Source: Arthrobacter sp. MMS18-M83
GTDB lineage: Bacteria; Actinomycetota; Actinomycetes; Actinomycetales; Micrococcaceae
NCBI RefSeq assembly: GCF_026683955.1
Contig: NZ_CP113343.1
Coordinates: 1,240,001-1,304,000 of the forward strand
Length of the DNA: 64,000 bases
Direction: 5' to 3'
A program made the translations under genes and the position numbers. The notes below the pieces were generated by a model. The model saw nothing but the letters and a program-made list of their open reading frames with translations. It made no database searches and was not told the DNA's origin. The first letter of the stretch is position 1. The number at the start of each line of letters is the position of its first letter. Shown one piece after another: positions 26,879 to 37,857 of the stretch.

Positions 26879-26937
26879 GCGAACTGGCAGCAAATGCCCT
26901 CAAAATTCAATTTTGCGGGCATTTGCTGCCAATTCGC
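26879..26937. repeat. Palindromic repeat flanking the DUF559 gene, left copy
   Basis: The 29-base arms (26879-26907 and 26909-26937) match at 27 positions around a single central base; the core is GGCAGCAAATGCCC. The right half encodes the last codons of the adjacent nuclease-like gene, and the left half supplies its TGA stop. A near-identical palindrome lies at 27921-27977. Confidence 0.85.
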
Positions 26938-27859
26938 GGCCACCCCACAGCGCACGGCGGACTTTCTCCACCACTTCGGGCCGGGGCCCGAGCAAATCGT
27001 CATGGTGGACCCGGACTTCGCGCCAACCCAGCCGTTCCGTTAAGGCCTGGCGCCTGATGTCCCTCTGGTACTGCTCAGCTTCCCCATGATGCCGCCCGTC
27101 GTATTGGAGGGAGACCCGCTCTTTGAGGTAAGCGGCATCAGGCCAGACAGCGGGCGCGCCCCACTCGTTGAAGATGACGTGGTTCAGCGTGGGTTCAGGC
27201 AAACCTGAATGCAGCAATATGAGGCGCATTTGCGTTTCCTGCGGTGAATCGGCGCCGACTCGAACCAAATCCAGGGCCAGCCGTGCCTTGCGTACGCCTC
27301 TCATGCCGGGGTGGCCTGCCACCATCGCCTTCAAATCCTCAATGGTTGCCAAGGCCTCGCGTGGTCTGGGATGGTTGTCGCCGTGCTCGACGACGATCGA
27401 GTCGCCCGCCGCGACAATGTCTTCGATGCTCATCAATTGGGCCAAGTCCAGCCACGTCCGCGCCGGCGAGGTGAGCCGGACGCCGTCGAGCACTATCACT
27501 TCACCCGGTTTGAACGTGAGTTGGTGCCCGGCAACATTCCGCCTCCGCGGTTTCCATGTCTCGCCCGGCCGAGCCAGGTGGATCCGCCAGTCCTCGTTGA
27601 GGGCCGCGGACAGACTGATGCGATGGATCCGCGCGGCCGACCCATGGCTCAGGCAACATTCGGGGTCGAGATCGGTGTAGCCACGGAGGTGCTCCGCGAC
27701 CGTCCCCGTGCTGTGCAACGGCAGGCGCAATCCCCGCGACAACGTGACAATGCCGTCGCGGCGCAATTGTTTCGGACTCAATCCAAGGCTCTCGGCGGCC
27801 GACGCTGGAAAGGAGCCGTTCGGGAGTTGCTGTGGCATCGAAGTCCTGGACATCCTCAA
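26900..27859 (-). CDS. DUF559 (Vsr/MTES-like) endonuclease-fold protein with AbiEi-type N-terminus
   Basis: A 319-residue hypothetical. The N-terminal half (SPKQLRRDGIVTLSRGLRL, LSHGSAARIH, TSPARTWLDLAQL) resembles the winged-helix/AbiEi antitoxin-like region common in actinobacterial DUF559 proteins. The C-terminal ~110 residues have the restriction-endonuclease-like pattern VSLQYDGRHHGEAEQYQRD then RRQALTERLGWREVRVHHDDL. Substrate is unknown. It lies between a conserved manA-femX unit and glpX, and palindromic repeats lie at both ends. The 3' end, including the stop, is formed by repeat sequence, which hints at insertion as a cassette. Confidence 0.75.
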   Translation of the reverse strand: MRMSRTSMPQQLPNGSFPASAAESLGLSPKQLRRDGIVTLSRGLRLPLHSTGTVAEHLRGYTDLDPECCLSHGSAARIHRISLSAALNEDWRIHLARPGETWKPRRRNVAGHQLTFKPGEVIVLDGVRLTSPARTWLDLAQLMSIEDIVAAGDSIVVEHGDNHPRPREALATIEDLKAMVAGHPGMRGVRKARLALDLVRVGADSPQETQMRLILLHSGLPEPTLNHVIFNEWGAPAVWPDAAYLKERVSLQYDGRHHGEAEQYQRDIRRQALTERLGWREVRVHHDDLLGPRPEVVEKVRRALWGGRELAANARKIEF

Positions 27860-27920
27860 TTCTTGCCCGGCTTCGAGTCCTAATTTGAGTTATCCACAGG
27901 ACGGATTCTGGCGTTAAGAA

Positions 27921-27977
27921 CGAACTGGCAGCAAATGCCCTCAAAATTCGATTTAGAGGGCATTTGCTGCCAGTTCG
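27921..27977. repeat. Palindromic repeat flanking the DUF559 gene, right copy
   Basis: 22-base perfect arms run from CGAACTGGCAGC to GCTGCCAGTTCG around a 13-base loop (AAAATTCGATTTA). The left arm and much of the loop match the copy at 26879-26937. It sits 24 bp beyond the glpX stop, so it may double as a transcription stop for glpX. Confidence 0.85.
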
Positions 27978-28001
27978 CGCAAAGCGGCGGGGTGGATCAG
28001 C

Positions 28002-29036
28002 CTACTTGCGGGCGTAGCCTTCCCACTTGCTGGCCTGGTGCTCGCCGTCGACGAAGCGGATGGTGCCGGACTTGGAGCGCATCACGATGGACTGGGTCAG
28101 GACCTTGTCCTTGGAGTAGCGCACGCCCCTGAGGAGATCGCCGTCGGTGATGCCCGTAGCTGCGAAGTAGCAGTTGTCGCTCGTCACGAGGTCGTTGGTG
28201 GAGAGCACACGCTCGAGGTCGTGGCCGGCGTCGATGGCCTTTTGCTTCTCGTCGTCGCTGGTGGGCCAGAGTCGGCCCTGGATGACACCGCCGAGGGACT
28301 TGATGGCGCAAGCGGCAACGATGCCTTCCGGGGTGCCACCGATGCCCATCAGGGCGTCGACGCCGGTGCCGGAACGTGCGGCGGCAATGGCGCCTGCGAC
28401 GTCGCCGTCCATGATGAACTTGGTGCGGGCGCCGGCTTCGCGGATTTCCTCCACCAGCGGGCGGTGGCGGTCGCGGTCCAGGATCATGACGTTGAGCTGG
28501 TTGACCTTGACGCCCTTGGCCTTGGCGATCAAGTGCAGGTTCTGTTTCACCGGCAGACGCAGGTCCACCATGTCAGCTGCTTCGGGACCCGTGACGAGCT
28601 TCTCCATGTAGAACACAGCGGAGGGATCGAACATGGTGCCGCGTTCGGCCACTGCCAGCACGGCGAGGGCGTTGTTGATGCCCAGGGCAGTCAGGCGGGT
28701 TCCATCGATGGGGTCGACGGCGACGTCGCACTCCGGCCCGGTACCGTCCCCGACGTGCTCGCCGTTGAACAGCATGGGGGCTTCGTCCTTCTCACCCTCG
28801 CCAATGACAACGACGCCGTTGAAATGGACGGTGTGGAGGAACGAGCGCATGGCGTCAACCGCGGCGCCGTCGGCCTTGTTCTTGTCGCCGAAACCAACCC
28901 AGTGACCGCCGGCGATGGCCGCGGCCTCGGTGACGCGGACAAGTTCGAGGGCCAGGTTGCGGTCCGGCTCATCGGTTCCGACGGCGAGCGCGGGCGAAAT
29001 CGTGGAATACGTCTGGGACATTGGCGCTGGAGACAC
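28002..29036 (-). CDS. glpX: Class II fructose-1,6-bisphosphatase
   Basis: Dephosphorylates fructose-1,6-bisphosphate in gluconeogenesis. It is a 344-residue Li+-sensitive-phosphatase-fold enzyme. Metal and substrate motifs visible are VVVIGEGEKDEAPMLFNGE, VAVDPIDGTRLTALG and DALMGIGGTPEGIVAACA. GTG 29036 is preferred because AGAGG lies five bases upstream. An in-frame reading can extend 48 bp further. In actinobacteria glpX commonly sits beside DUF4245 and fumC, as here. Confidence 0.95.
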   Translation of the reverse strand: MSPAPMSQTYSTISPALAVGTDEPDRNLALELVRVTEAAAIAGGHWVGFGDKNKADGAAVDAMRSFLHTVHFNGVVVIGEGEKDEAPMLFNGEHVGDGTGPECDVAVDPIDGTRLTALGINNALAVLAVAERGTMFDPSAVFYMEKLVTGPEAADMVDLRLPVKQNLHLIAKAKGVKVNQLNVMILDRDRHRPLVEEIREAGARTKFIMDGDVAGAIAAARSGTGVDALMGIGGTPEGIVAACAIKSLGGVIQGRLWPTSDDEKQKAIDAGHDLERVLSTNDLVTSDNCYFAATGITDGDLLRGVRYSKDKVLTQSIVMRSKSGTIRFVDGEHQASKWEGYARK

Positions 29037-29225
29037 GTGAACCTCTTCTTCGATGATGCGATTCGTGGGACCAGGAACGGCCACGCTTGGCGGCCTGGAT
29101 CATTCCTCTACAAGAGATCATAGTCGGGGCTGGGCAGACGGGTCATGGGATGACCGACTCTCGGAACACCCCTTGCGCGGATTGCCCGATGTGTATTAGC
29201 CGCTTGGATAAGGGACTATTGAAGC

Positions 29226-29945
29226 GTGAGTGATACGCAGGACAAAGCAATTGCCGCCGTCCCTTCGGACAACGGGGGCACCAACCCAGCCGGCACCGAC
29301 GACGCCAGCCAACCGATTGTCAAGCCCGTCATCCCGGCGAAAGCAGCCAAACGCGCCAACGCTTCGGTGATCGGCATGCTCATCGCGTTGCTACTCTGCG
29401 TGGTGGCATTCCTGCCGATCGTGCTCATGAACCCGGCTCCGAAGAGCAACGGCTACCGGCCCAACGTCAATGTGGCAGCAACCGCCGCCAACGCCAAAGA
29501 TGTGGCGGGTTTCACACCCGTCGCGCCCGATACCGGCGACACATTTAGTCCAAACTACGCCCGTTGGGTATCCGGGACGGGCAACGGCGTGCCCACTTGG
29601 GAGGTCGGGTACCTCACTCCCAAGCAAGCGTTCATCGGAATTGTCCAGACCCGCAAGGCCAATCCCACGTGGACATTCCAGCAGACCGGCAGCGCCCCGT
29701 TCACTGGCACGCGTAACGCAGGCGGCCACGACTGGGAGCTCCATGACACGGGCAAGGGTAACCGCAGCATGGTCCTGAACTACCGCGGCACCACGATCAT
29801 CCTGAGTGGCAGCGCAGGACTGGACGAGTTCTCCGCCCTAGCCACGGCCGTGGTGAAGGCAGTGGACGCAGCTCCGGCAGCTTCCCCGGACGCAACCATG
29901 AAGCCTGGCGAAACAGTTTCACAACCTGCAACCTCCAAGCCGTAA
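29226..29945 (+). CDS. DUF4245 domain-containing membrane-anchored protein
   Basis: A 239-residue protein with a cytoplasmic N-terminus, one membrane helix (residues ~45-65, ASVIGMLIALLLCVVAFLPI) and an extracytoplasmic DUF4245 domain (FSPNYARWVSGTGNGVPTWE, VGYLTPKQAFIGIVQTRKAN). Function is unknown. GTG start, divergent from glpX across 189 bp. The carbonic anhydrase gene begins 9 bp after its stop, so the two are likely co-transcribed. Confidence 0.88.
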   Translation: MSDTQDKAIAAVPSDNGGTNPAGTDDASQPIVKPVIPAKAAKRANASVIGMLIALLLCVVAFLPIVLMNPAPKSNGYRPNVNVAATAANAKDVAGFTPVAPDTGDTFSPNYARWVSGTGNGVPTWEVGYLTPKQAFIGIVQTRKANPTWTFQQTGSAPFTGTRNAGGHDWELHDTGKGNRSMVLNYRGTTIILSGSAGLDEFSALATAVVKAVDAAPAASPDATMKPGETVSQPATSKP

Positions 29946-29954
29946 AGTAGCGCC

Positions 29955-30569
29955 GTGGCCACCTACCTGACTCCTGCACTTGCCTGGCGCCGTTTGCGCG
30001 AAGGAAATGAACGTTTTGTCGCCGGCGAGTCCATGCACCCCAACCAGGACGCCTCGCGCCGGAACTCCCTTGTTGAAGACCAGCATCCCTTCGCCGTGAT
30101 TTTCGGCTGCTCGGATTCCCGCCTCGCCGCTGAGATCATTTTCGACCTCGGACTTGGCGATGCCTTCGTGGTCCGCACCGCCGGTCAGGTGATCGACGAC
30201 GCCGTCCTTGGTTCGCTTGAATACAGCATTTCCGAACTTCACGTCCCCCTCATCGTGATCCTTGGCCACGACAGCTGTGGAGCAGTGAAGGCAACCAAGA
30301 ACGCCGTGGAGACGGGCGAGATGCCGGTCGGGTTCATCCGCTCGCTGGTGGAGCGCATCACGCCGTCCGTCCTGACCGCAATGCGCAACGAGCAGACAGA
30401 CGTCAACGACATGGTGGTGGAGCACGTCAAGCAAACGGCCCGTCGGTTGGCGGACAGTTCCCGTGTGATTTCCGCCGCGATAGACGACGGCCGCGCCGCC
30501 GTCGTCGGGCTTTCCTACAAACTGGACGAAGGCCGCGCGGCGCTGGTTTCCGGCATCGGTAAGCTTTAG
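29955..30569 (+). CDS. Beta-class carbonic anhydrase
   Basis: A zinc enzyme interconverting CO2 and bicarbonate, 204 residues. Zinc ligands are visible: the cysteine and Asp-Arg pair in FGCSDSRLAAEIIFDLG, and the histidine and cysteine in LIVILGHDSCGAVKA. The start is GTG, 9 bp after DUF4245. Bicarbonate supply would serve carboxylases such as PurK. Length and motifs are canonical. Confidence 0.95.
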   Translation: MATYLTPALAWRRLREGNERFVAGESMHPNQDASRRNSLVEDQHPFAVIFGCSDSRLAAEIIFDLGLGDAFVVRTAGQVIDDAVLGSLEYSISELHVPLIVILGHDSCGAVKATKNAVETGEMPVGFIRSLVERITPSVLTAMRNEQTDVNDMVVEHVKQTARRLADSSRVISAAIDDGRAAVVGLSYKLDEGRAALVSGIGKL

Positions 30570-30667
30570 GCCAGGCCCTGCAACGCCGTCGATCGGGCGG
30601 CAAACAACGGCCGTAGCTTTGCACCACCGGTTTTCGGTCAAGCGGTTGCTCGCCATAAGCTAGCCCC

Positions 30668-32104
30668 ATGACTTCCACTCAAGAATCCAACACGGCCGAG
30701 TTCCGTATTGAACATGACACGATGGGCGAAGTTCGCGTTCCGGTGAATGCCTTGTACCGCGCCCAGACGCAACGCGCCGTGGAGAACTTCCCGATCTCCG
30801 GCAAGACGCTTGAGCGCGCACACATCGAGGCCCTGGCCCGCGTCAAGAAGGCCGCGGCCCTTGCGAACGCTGAGCTGGGAGTGCTCGATGGGGAGCTCGC
30901 CGGGGCGATTGCCAACGCTGCCGATGAGGTTGCCGCCGGAAAGTACGACGGCGACTTCCCCATCGACGTCTTCCAGACCGGTTCGGGCACGTCGTCCAAC
31001 ATGAACACCAACGAGGTCATCGCGGAACTGGCAACGCGCGCCCTCGCCTCCGCCGGAAGTGACAAAGTTGTCCACCCGAACGACCACGTCAACGCCTCCC
31101 AGTCCTCCAACGACGTCTTCCCGACGTCCGTCCACGTCGCCGCGACATCGGCGCTGATCAACGATTTGATCCCGGCCCTCGAATACCTGGCTGCTTCCCT
31201 GGACCGCAAGGCCGTGGAGTTCAAGGACGTCGTCAAGTCCGGCCGTACGCACCTCATGGATGCCACCCCCGTCACCTTGGGCCAGGAGTTCGGTGGCTAC
31301 GCCGCGCAGGTCCGTTACGGCATCGAGCGCATCAACGCCGCCCTCCCCCGCGTTGCCGAGGTCCCCTTGGGCGGGACCGCCGTCGGCACCGGCATCAACA
31401 CACCGGAAGGCTTCCCGGAGCGCGTCATCGAGCTCCTCGCCGCCGACACCGGCCTGCCGCTCACCGAAGCCCGTGACCACTTCGAGGCACAAGCCAACCG
31501 CGACGGCCTCATCGAAGGCTCCAGCCAGCTGCGGAACATCGCGATCTCCTTCATGAAGATCAACAACGACCTCCGCTGGATGGGCTCCGGCCCCAACACG
31601 GGACTCGGTGAAATCTCCATCCCGGACCTCCAGCCGGGCTCGTCGATCATGCCCGGCAAGGTCAACCCGGTCATCTGCGAAGCCTCGATCATGGTCTGCG
31701 CGCAGGTCATCGGCAACGACACCGCTATCGCTTGGTCCGGCACCAACGGCGCGTTCGAGCTCAACGTCGGCATCCCAGTGATGGCCGCCAACCTGCTCGA
31801 ATCCATCCGTTTGCTGGCCAACACCAGCCGAGTGATGGCCGACAAGATGATCGACGGCATCACCGCCAACGTTGAGCGCGCCCGCTTCCTGGCAGAGGCG
31901 TCTCCGTCCATCGTGACCCCGCTGAACAAGTTCATCGGTTACGAAGCAGCGGCAAAGATCGCCAAGAAGGCTGTTGCCGAAGGCCTCACCATCCGTGAAG
32001 CCGTGGTCTCCCTCGGCTACCTTGAGCGTGGCGAACTGACCGAGGAGCAGCTGGACAAGGCTCTCGACGTCACCACCATGACCCGGCCGGCCCACAAGGC
32101 CTAG
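30668..32104 (+). CDS. fumC: Class II fumarate hydratase
   Basis: Iron-independent fumarase of the citric acid cycle, 478 residues. The family motifs are all present: [60 protein letters not shown] and the catalytic-loop signature [19 protein letters not shown] start. It is monocistronic: a strong hairpin follows the stop and the next gene has its own control region. Confidence 0.97.
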   Translation: MTSTQESNTAEFRIEHDTMGEVRVPVNALYRAQTQRAVENFPISGKTLERAHIEALARVKKAAALANAELGVLDGELAGAIANAADEVAAGKYDGDFPIDVFQTGSGTSSNMNTNEVIAELATRALASAGSDKVVHPNDHVNASQSSNDVFPTSVHVAATSALINDLIPALEYLAASLDRKAVEFKDVVKSGRTHLMDATPVTLGQEFGGYAAQVRYGIERINAALPRVAEVPLGGTAVGTGINTPEGFPERVIELLAADTGLPLTEARDHFEAQANRDGLIEGSSQLRNIAISFMKINNDLRWMGSGPNTGLGEISIPDLQPGSSIMPGKVNPVICEASIMVCAQVIGNDTAIAWSGTNGAFELNVGIPVMAANLLESIRLLANTSRVMADKMIDGITANVERARFLAEASPSIVTPLNKFIGYEAAAKIAKKAVAEGLTIREAVVSLGYLERGELTEEQLDKALDVTTMTRPAHKA

Positions 32105-32130
32105 CCTCCACCTAGTCCAACTAGCTTGCC

Positions 32131-32180
32131 CGACGGCGGCCGGCATCTTCCCCACGGAGGGTGCCGGCCGCCGTCGTTGG
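32131..32180 (+). terminator. Hairpin terminator after fumC
   Basis: 15-bp perfect arms (32131-32145 and 32162-32176, CGACGGCGGCCGGCA/TGCCGGCCGCCGTCG) around a 16-base loop, followed by TTGGTTCC. The T tract is weak, as is common in high-GC genomes. Confidence 0.6.
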
Positions 32181-32197
32181 TTCCGCCCCAAAGTATT

Positions 32198-32234
32198 GTT
32201 GCACTTTTTATAGAAACGTGCAAAACTTTACTTT

Positions 32235-32251
<17 letters not shown>
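32198..32251. promoter_or_regulatory. Operator cluster of the TetR/MFS unit
   Basis: GTTGCAC (32198-32204) is inverted as GTGCAAAAC (32218-32226) and again as GTGCAAC (32245-32251). The last copy lies inside the first codons of the TetR gene. A dyad overlapping the start of a tetR-family gene is the usual autoregulatory site. The gene has no Shine-Dalgarno sequence, so a leaderless transcript starting within this cluster is likely. Confidence 0.6.
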
Positions 32252-34588
<2,337 letters not shown>

Positions 34589-34593
34589 GGCCA

Positions 34594-34672
34594 GGACATG
34601 CCCGGCCTTGGCTCGGACCAGTGGACATATGGGGAATATGCCCAGGGGACGGATGCAAAGCCGGGCATGTCC
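34594..34672. repeat. Nested inverted repeat downstream of the MFS gene
   Basis: 13-base perfect arms GGACATGCCCGGC (34594-34606) and GCCGGGCATGTCC (34660-34672) enclose 53 bases. The enclosed part itself contains a smaller dyad, CATAT-GGGGA-ATATG. It starts 6 bp after the MFS stop. It may be a terminator-like structure or another dispersed repeat. Confidence 0.6.
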
Positions 34673-34732
34673 ATCGGGCCGAACGTCCGACCAGCCGACC
34701 CGCCGACCAGCCGCCCCGCCAATCTGGCCCAT

Positions 34733-34767
34733 AGGGGCGCCGCAATCTTCGGGGGTGCGGCGCCCCT
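34733..34767 (-). terminator. Hairpin after the Nudix gene
   Basis: 12-bp perfect arms AGGGGCGCCGCA / TGCGGCGCCCCT with an 11-base loop, 10 bp beyond the Nudix stop. There is no marked T tract. Confidence 0.55.
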
Positions 34768-34776
34768 CGCGGCCCG

Positions 34777-35250
34777 TCAGTCGCGCTGATACGCGACGGC
34801 GGTGCCCGGTTCCAGCGCGAGCCTGATGGTTTCGCGGTGGCCAGCACTGATGTCAGGCAACTCGTCCAAGGCAAACCAGCCGACGGCGATCGATTCGTCG
34901 TCGTTGACGCGGGCCTCGCCGGAGACGTAGCGGCATTTGAAGGCAATATCCAGGAAGTCGCAGACGTCCCCGTTGGGATACGTGACCGGGCCGATCACGC
35001 CCACCGCCAGGATGCGCTCGGTTTCGGCCACCACGGCAGTCTCTTCGAAGATCTCCCGGATCAATCCCGGCGCCGGGTGCTCACCTGGTTCCAGCATCCC
35101 CGTAATCAAGGTCCAACGGCCGTTGTCGGCCCGCTGGCACAGAAGGACCCGGTTCTCGTCGTCCAAAACCACGCCCCGCACGCCAGGCAGCCACAGGGGA
35201 TCATTGCCGATCTTCTCGCGGATTTGGAGGATGAATTCCGGAACCGCCAC
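34777..35250 (-). CDS. Nudix hydrolase
   Basis: A 157-residue pyrophosphohydrolase. The Nudix box is nearly canonical: GMLEPGEHPAPGLIREIFEE followed by TAV, with the usual glycine replaced by alanine. The sequence WLPGVRGVVLDDENRVLLCQ opens the fold, and the C-terminus (DELPDISAGHRETIRLALE) resembles actinobacterial NTP-pyrophosphohydrolases. GTG start. Substrate is not predictable. It stands alone between two convergent or unrelated genes. Confidence 0.92.
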   Translation of the reverse strand: MAVPEFILQIREKIGNDPLWLPGVRGVVLDDENRVLLCQRADNGRWTLITGMLEPGEHPAPGLIREIFEETAVVAETERILAVGVIGPVTYPNGDVCDFLDIAFKCRYVSGEARVNDDESIAVGWFALDELPDISAGHRETIRLALEPGTAVAYQRD

Positions 35251-35414
35251 TGCCTTAGCCCGCTTTCGTTGAAACAGTTATCACCAGCAAGAGCATCGCC
35301 TCCGCTTCCGGATCGGATCCGCCAGTAGGGCGAGTATCCCATTGGCGAAGCGCGAATGACAGCGGGCGGGGCTGTTCGGGCGGGCGCCTTTCGCGTCACC
35401 TGGGACGGCCGTCC

Positions 35415-35993
35415 TCAGGCCGGCAGGGCAAGCATCGCCGCCGCCGCACCGGCCAGCATGAAGGGCCCGAAGGGTATTGCTGACTTAAGCGTCCCGCGCC
35501 GGGCGATCAAGAGCCCAAGGCTCCACAGGCCGCCGAAGAGGAACGCAGCAAACGTTCCCGCAAAGACATGCGCCCAACCCAGGTAGCCAAGGTACAGGCC
35601 TAGGACTCCGGCCAGTTTGACGTCACCGAAGCCCATCCCCGGCGGATACACCAAACGCAGGATGAAGTAGAAAAGCCACAGCACAACTCCCCCGGCCACA
35701 ATTCCCAGGGCGGGCACACCCAGGAAGGAGGCACCGCCGTCGGGCACGTTTCCGGCCTGGCCGCCGGAGAGGGTTCCAGCCGCTCCGCCTACGGCGACGG
35801 CGATCGCTGCGCCGAGCAACAACACTCCCGCGATGGCGTAGGAGGGGAACACGATTCGGTTGGGCAGCAAGTGGTGACGGACATCAATGACTGTGAGGCG
35901 GGCAGCCATGATCGCAAAGTACACACATGCTGCGAGAAGCAGCCAGAAGGCCGGGAAACTGGTCCCCCACAATTCGCCGAGTCGTCGGATCAC
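35415..35993 (-). CDS. Prepilin peptidase (A24 family)
   Basis: A 192-residue polytopic membrane aspartyl protease that would cleave type IV/Tad-type prepilin leaders. Both catalytic aspartates are visible: LTVIDVRHHLLPNRIVFPSY and PPGMGFGDVKLAGVLGL (the GxGD motif). The N-terminal methyltransferase domain of PilD is absent, so it is the short TadV/CpaA-like form. GTG start. No pilin or tad genes are in the window, so its substrates are encoded elsewhere. Confidence 0.9.
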   Translation of the reverse strand: MIRRLGELWGTSFPAFWLLLAACVYFAIMAARLTVIDVRHHLLPNRIVFPSYAIAGVLLLGAAIAVAVGGAAGTLSGGQAGNVPDGGASFLGVPALGIVAGGVVLWLFYFILRLVYPPGMGFGDVKLAGVLGLYLGYLGWAHVFAGTFAAFLFGGLWSLGLLIARRGTLKSAIPFGPFMLAGAAAAMLALPA

Positions 35994-36046
35994 CCTCGGA
36001 TGCTATCGGGTTTCTGAAACGCGCGCCGGTCACGCACCCTTAGACT

Positions 36047-36823
36047 GTGGATATGGGGCGCTACAGTGCAGATATCCAAGGCAATCCGGACGCCGACATG
36101 TCCTCGATCTTCCGAAACCTCTGCCGTTCCTCCCCGTGGAAATGGACCAGCCTGAGGTTCGAATACCTGGACCGGCCGGGAAACACAGGGGACACAGTAC
36201 GCGCCTGGTTGCGTCGGCCGGGAGCGCTTCGGCTCGAAACCATCGATGGCACGCTGCTGCATAGCACTACGGGCATTAACGACTCCCGCGACGGGCTTTA
36301 CCTTGGTTCCAAGCGCAAGTCCTGGCTCTTGCCGGCCCATTTGGTGACCCCCGTTTATGACTCCGGCGGCTTGGTCCGCCGACGCCCGGAGGCGGCATAC
36401 GGTGAGCCGTCCTTCGGCAATGGACGGCTGGCTGCCGCCCTGGATCCCGTTGAACTCGCGGGGAACGCACCGGTTCCCATGGAATTTCCCGAATCCAACC
36501 GAGTGTCGCTCGGCCCCATCCAGGAAGTCGATCACGAGGGACGACCGGCCCTCGAAACGATCGCGACCCCGGGACACAGTTATGTCGCGTCGGATGCCGC
36601 CAAGCCGCTCTGTTTTCCCGGACGCACCCTCTTGCGGGTGGACTCGGGAACGGGCGTGTGCGTTTCGAGCCAATCGCTCGACGACGATACCACCGGTCAA
36701 GGGCATTGGATGCGGATCCTGGGGGTGGACGAGTACATGCTGGACGATCTGTTCCTCGCCGAATCGATGAACCTCACAGATGTCCGGAAGCACATCAGCT
36801 GGGACATCGGCCCCCGCGCCTGA
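36047..36823 (+). CDS. Hypothetical protein
   Basis: A 258-residue soluble-looking protein with no signal peptide, no membrane segment and no motif I recognise. It contains WKWTSLRFEYLDRPGNTGDT, LRLETIDGTLLHSTTGI and a C-terminal acidic part (ILGVDEYMLDDLFLAESMNL). The alternating polar/hydrophobic pattern suggests a mostly beta structure, perhaps LolA-like, but this is a guess. The start is GTG 36047 or ATG 36053; neither has a strong ribosome site. It is divergent from the prepilin peptidase gene. Confidence 0.7.
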   Translation: MDMGRYSADIQGNPDADMSSIFRNLCRSSPWKWTSLRFEYLDRPGNTGDTVRAWLRRPGALRLETIDGTLLHSTTGINDSRDGLYLGSKRKSWLLPAHLVTPVYDSGGLVRRRPEAAYGEPSFGNGRLAAALDPVELAGNAPVPMEFPESNRVSLGPIQEVDHEGRPALETIATPGHSYVASDAAKPLCFPGRTLLRVDSGTGVCVSSQSLDDDTTGQGHWMRILGVDEYMLDDLFLAESMNLTDVRKHISWDIGPRA

Positions 36824-36857
36824 GAGCGGACGGGCGAACCCTGCCAGCTTAGGCGAG

Positions 36858-36939
36858 AACGCTCGCTCACCTATCAACCCCTCCCACCCAACGCTCGCTC
36901 ACCTATCAACCCCTCCCACCCAACGCTCGCTCACCTATC
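36858..36939. repeat. 32-bp tandem repeat upstream of the GNAT gene
   Basis: Two identical 32-bp units (36858-36889 and 36890-36921) and the first 18 bases of a third. Each unit begins AACGCTCGCTCACCTATC. The last unit ends 27 bp before the GNAT start codon. The core GCTCGCTCAC is the reverse complement of the core of the tandem repeat beyond the gene. Confidence 0.85.
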
Positions 36940-36966
36940 TTGACCTGTCCGCACTAGGCTTCCCGG

Positions 36967-37611
36967 ATGAACGAGCTAACCACCATCTGGCCCCTTTTCG
37001 GTCTCACCTTGACCACACCCCGCTTGGAACTGCGACCCATCCAGGACGCTGACATCCCTGCAGCGGTCACTGCGGCCCTCAGCGGAATTCACGAACCCGG
37101 GAAGGCGCCCTTCGGCAACCCTTGGACGGAACTGCCCGGGGACGAGTTAGGCGCCAACATGGCGCGCTGGTACTGGCGCTGCCGTGCAGGAATGACCCCG
37201 GAATCATGGACGCTCCTGCTCGGCATCTGGCGCAACAACGAGTTCATTGGCTGTCAGGACGTGGAGGCGAAGAACTTCCCATCGCTAAGGACTGTTTCCA
37301 CCGGCTCCTGGCTCAAGAAAGGCGCGCAAGGCCAAGGCCTCGGCAAGGAGATGCGTGCAGCCGCCCTGAGTTACTCCTTCGACTACCTGAACGCAGAGAT
37401 GGCAACATCCGAAGCTGCCACATGGAACAAGCAATCCCTAGGCGTCTCCGCCAGCCTCGGCTATGAACCCAACGGCGTCTATCGCGACGTCTGGGGTACC
37501 AACGTCCGAAACATCCAGAGAGTCCGGCTCACCCCGGAAGCGTTTATTCGACCGGATTGGGAGCTAAAGGTCGAGGGCCACGAAGCCGCAGCCAAGTTCC
37601 TAGGTTTGTGA
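36967..37611 (+). CDS. GNAT family N-acetyltransferase
   Basis: A 214-residue acetyl-CoA-dependent transferase of the RimJ/RimL-like type. TTPRLELRPIQDADIPAAVT opens the fold, the acetyl-CoA-binding loop is KGAQGQGLGKEMRAA, and the closing motif is SLGVSASLGYEPNGVY. The N-terminal region carries an Asn/Trp-rich insertion. ATG start. The stop codon lies inside the first unit of the downstream 32-bp repeat, and a mirror-related tandem repeat ends 27 bp upstream of the start, so the gene is boxed by repeats. Substrate is unknown. Confidence 0.9.
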   Translation: MNELTTIWPLFGLTLTTPRLELRPIQDADIPAAVTAALSGIHEPGKAPFGNPWTELPGDELGANMARWYWRCRAGMTPESWTLLLGIWRNNEFIGCQDVEAKNFPSLRTVSTGSWLKKGAQGQGLGKEMRAAALSYSFDYLNAEMATSEAATWNKQSLGVSASLGYEPNGVYRDVWGTNVRNIQRVRLTPEAFIRPDWELKVEGHEAAAKFLGL

Positions 37612-37681
37612 GCGGGCGCCGGCAGGAAACACGACATAAGTGAGCGGGCGTCGGCAGGAAACACGACATAAGTGAGCGAGC
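37608..37681. repeat. 32-bp tandem repeat overlapping the GNAT stop
   Basis: Two 32-bp units (37608-37639 and 37640-37671; one base differs) and a partial third. Each unit begins GTGAGCGGGCG; the third reads GTGAGCGAGCG. The first unit contains the GNAT stop codon. The GTGAGCG core is shared, inverted, with the repeat at 36858-36939. No spacers are present, so this is not a CRISPR. Confidence 0.85.
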
Positions 37682-37857
37682 GTCGGTGACAGACGCACAC
37701 GCCTGGACGCGGTTTCGCAGAGGCGTGCATCGCGGTGCATCGGACACCGGAGGTCACTCAGCGACCGGAGCGGGTCCTTATGCGCCGAAACGTCGTCCCG
37801 AGGGCCCCGAAGCGAGCTTGCGAGCTTTGGGAAGGGATCTACGCGCTAAGCGACGGC

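Noticed and set aside
26900..27859. REP-associated tyrosine transposase (RAYT) between the palindromes
   Set aside because: The protein has no HUH or Y1 motif; it matches the DUF559/restriction-nuclease pattern instead.
30638..32191. 517-codon open frame antisense to fumC
   Set aside because: It is a shadow of fumC codon bias; composition is Gly/Asp/Val-rich with no motif, and fumC motifs are intact on the + strand.
36858..37681. CRISPR array
   Set aside because: The 32-bp units are directly adjacent with no spacers and no cas genes are present, so they are plain tandem repeats.
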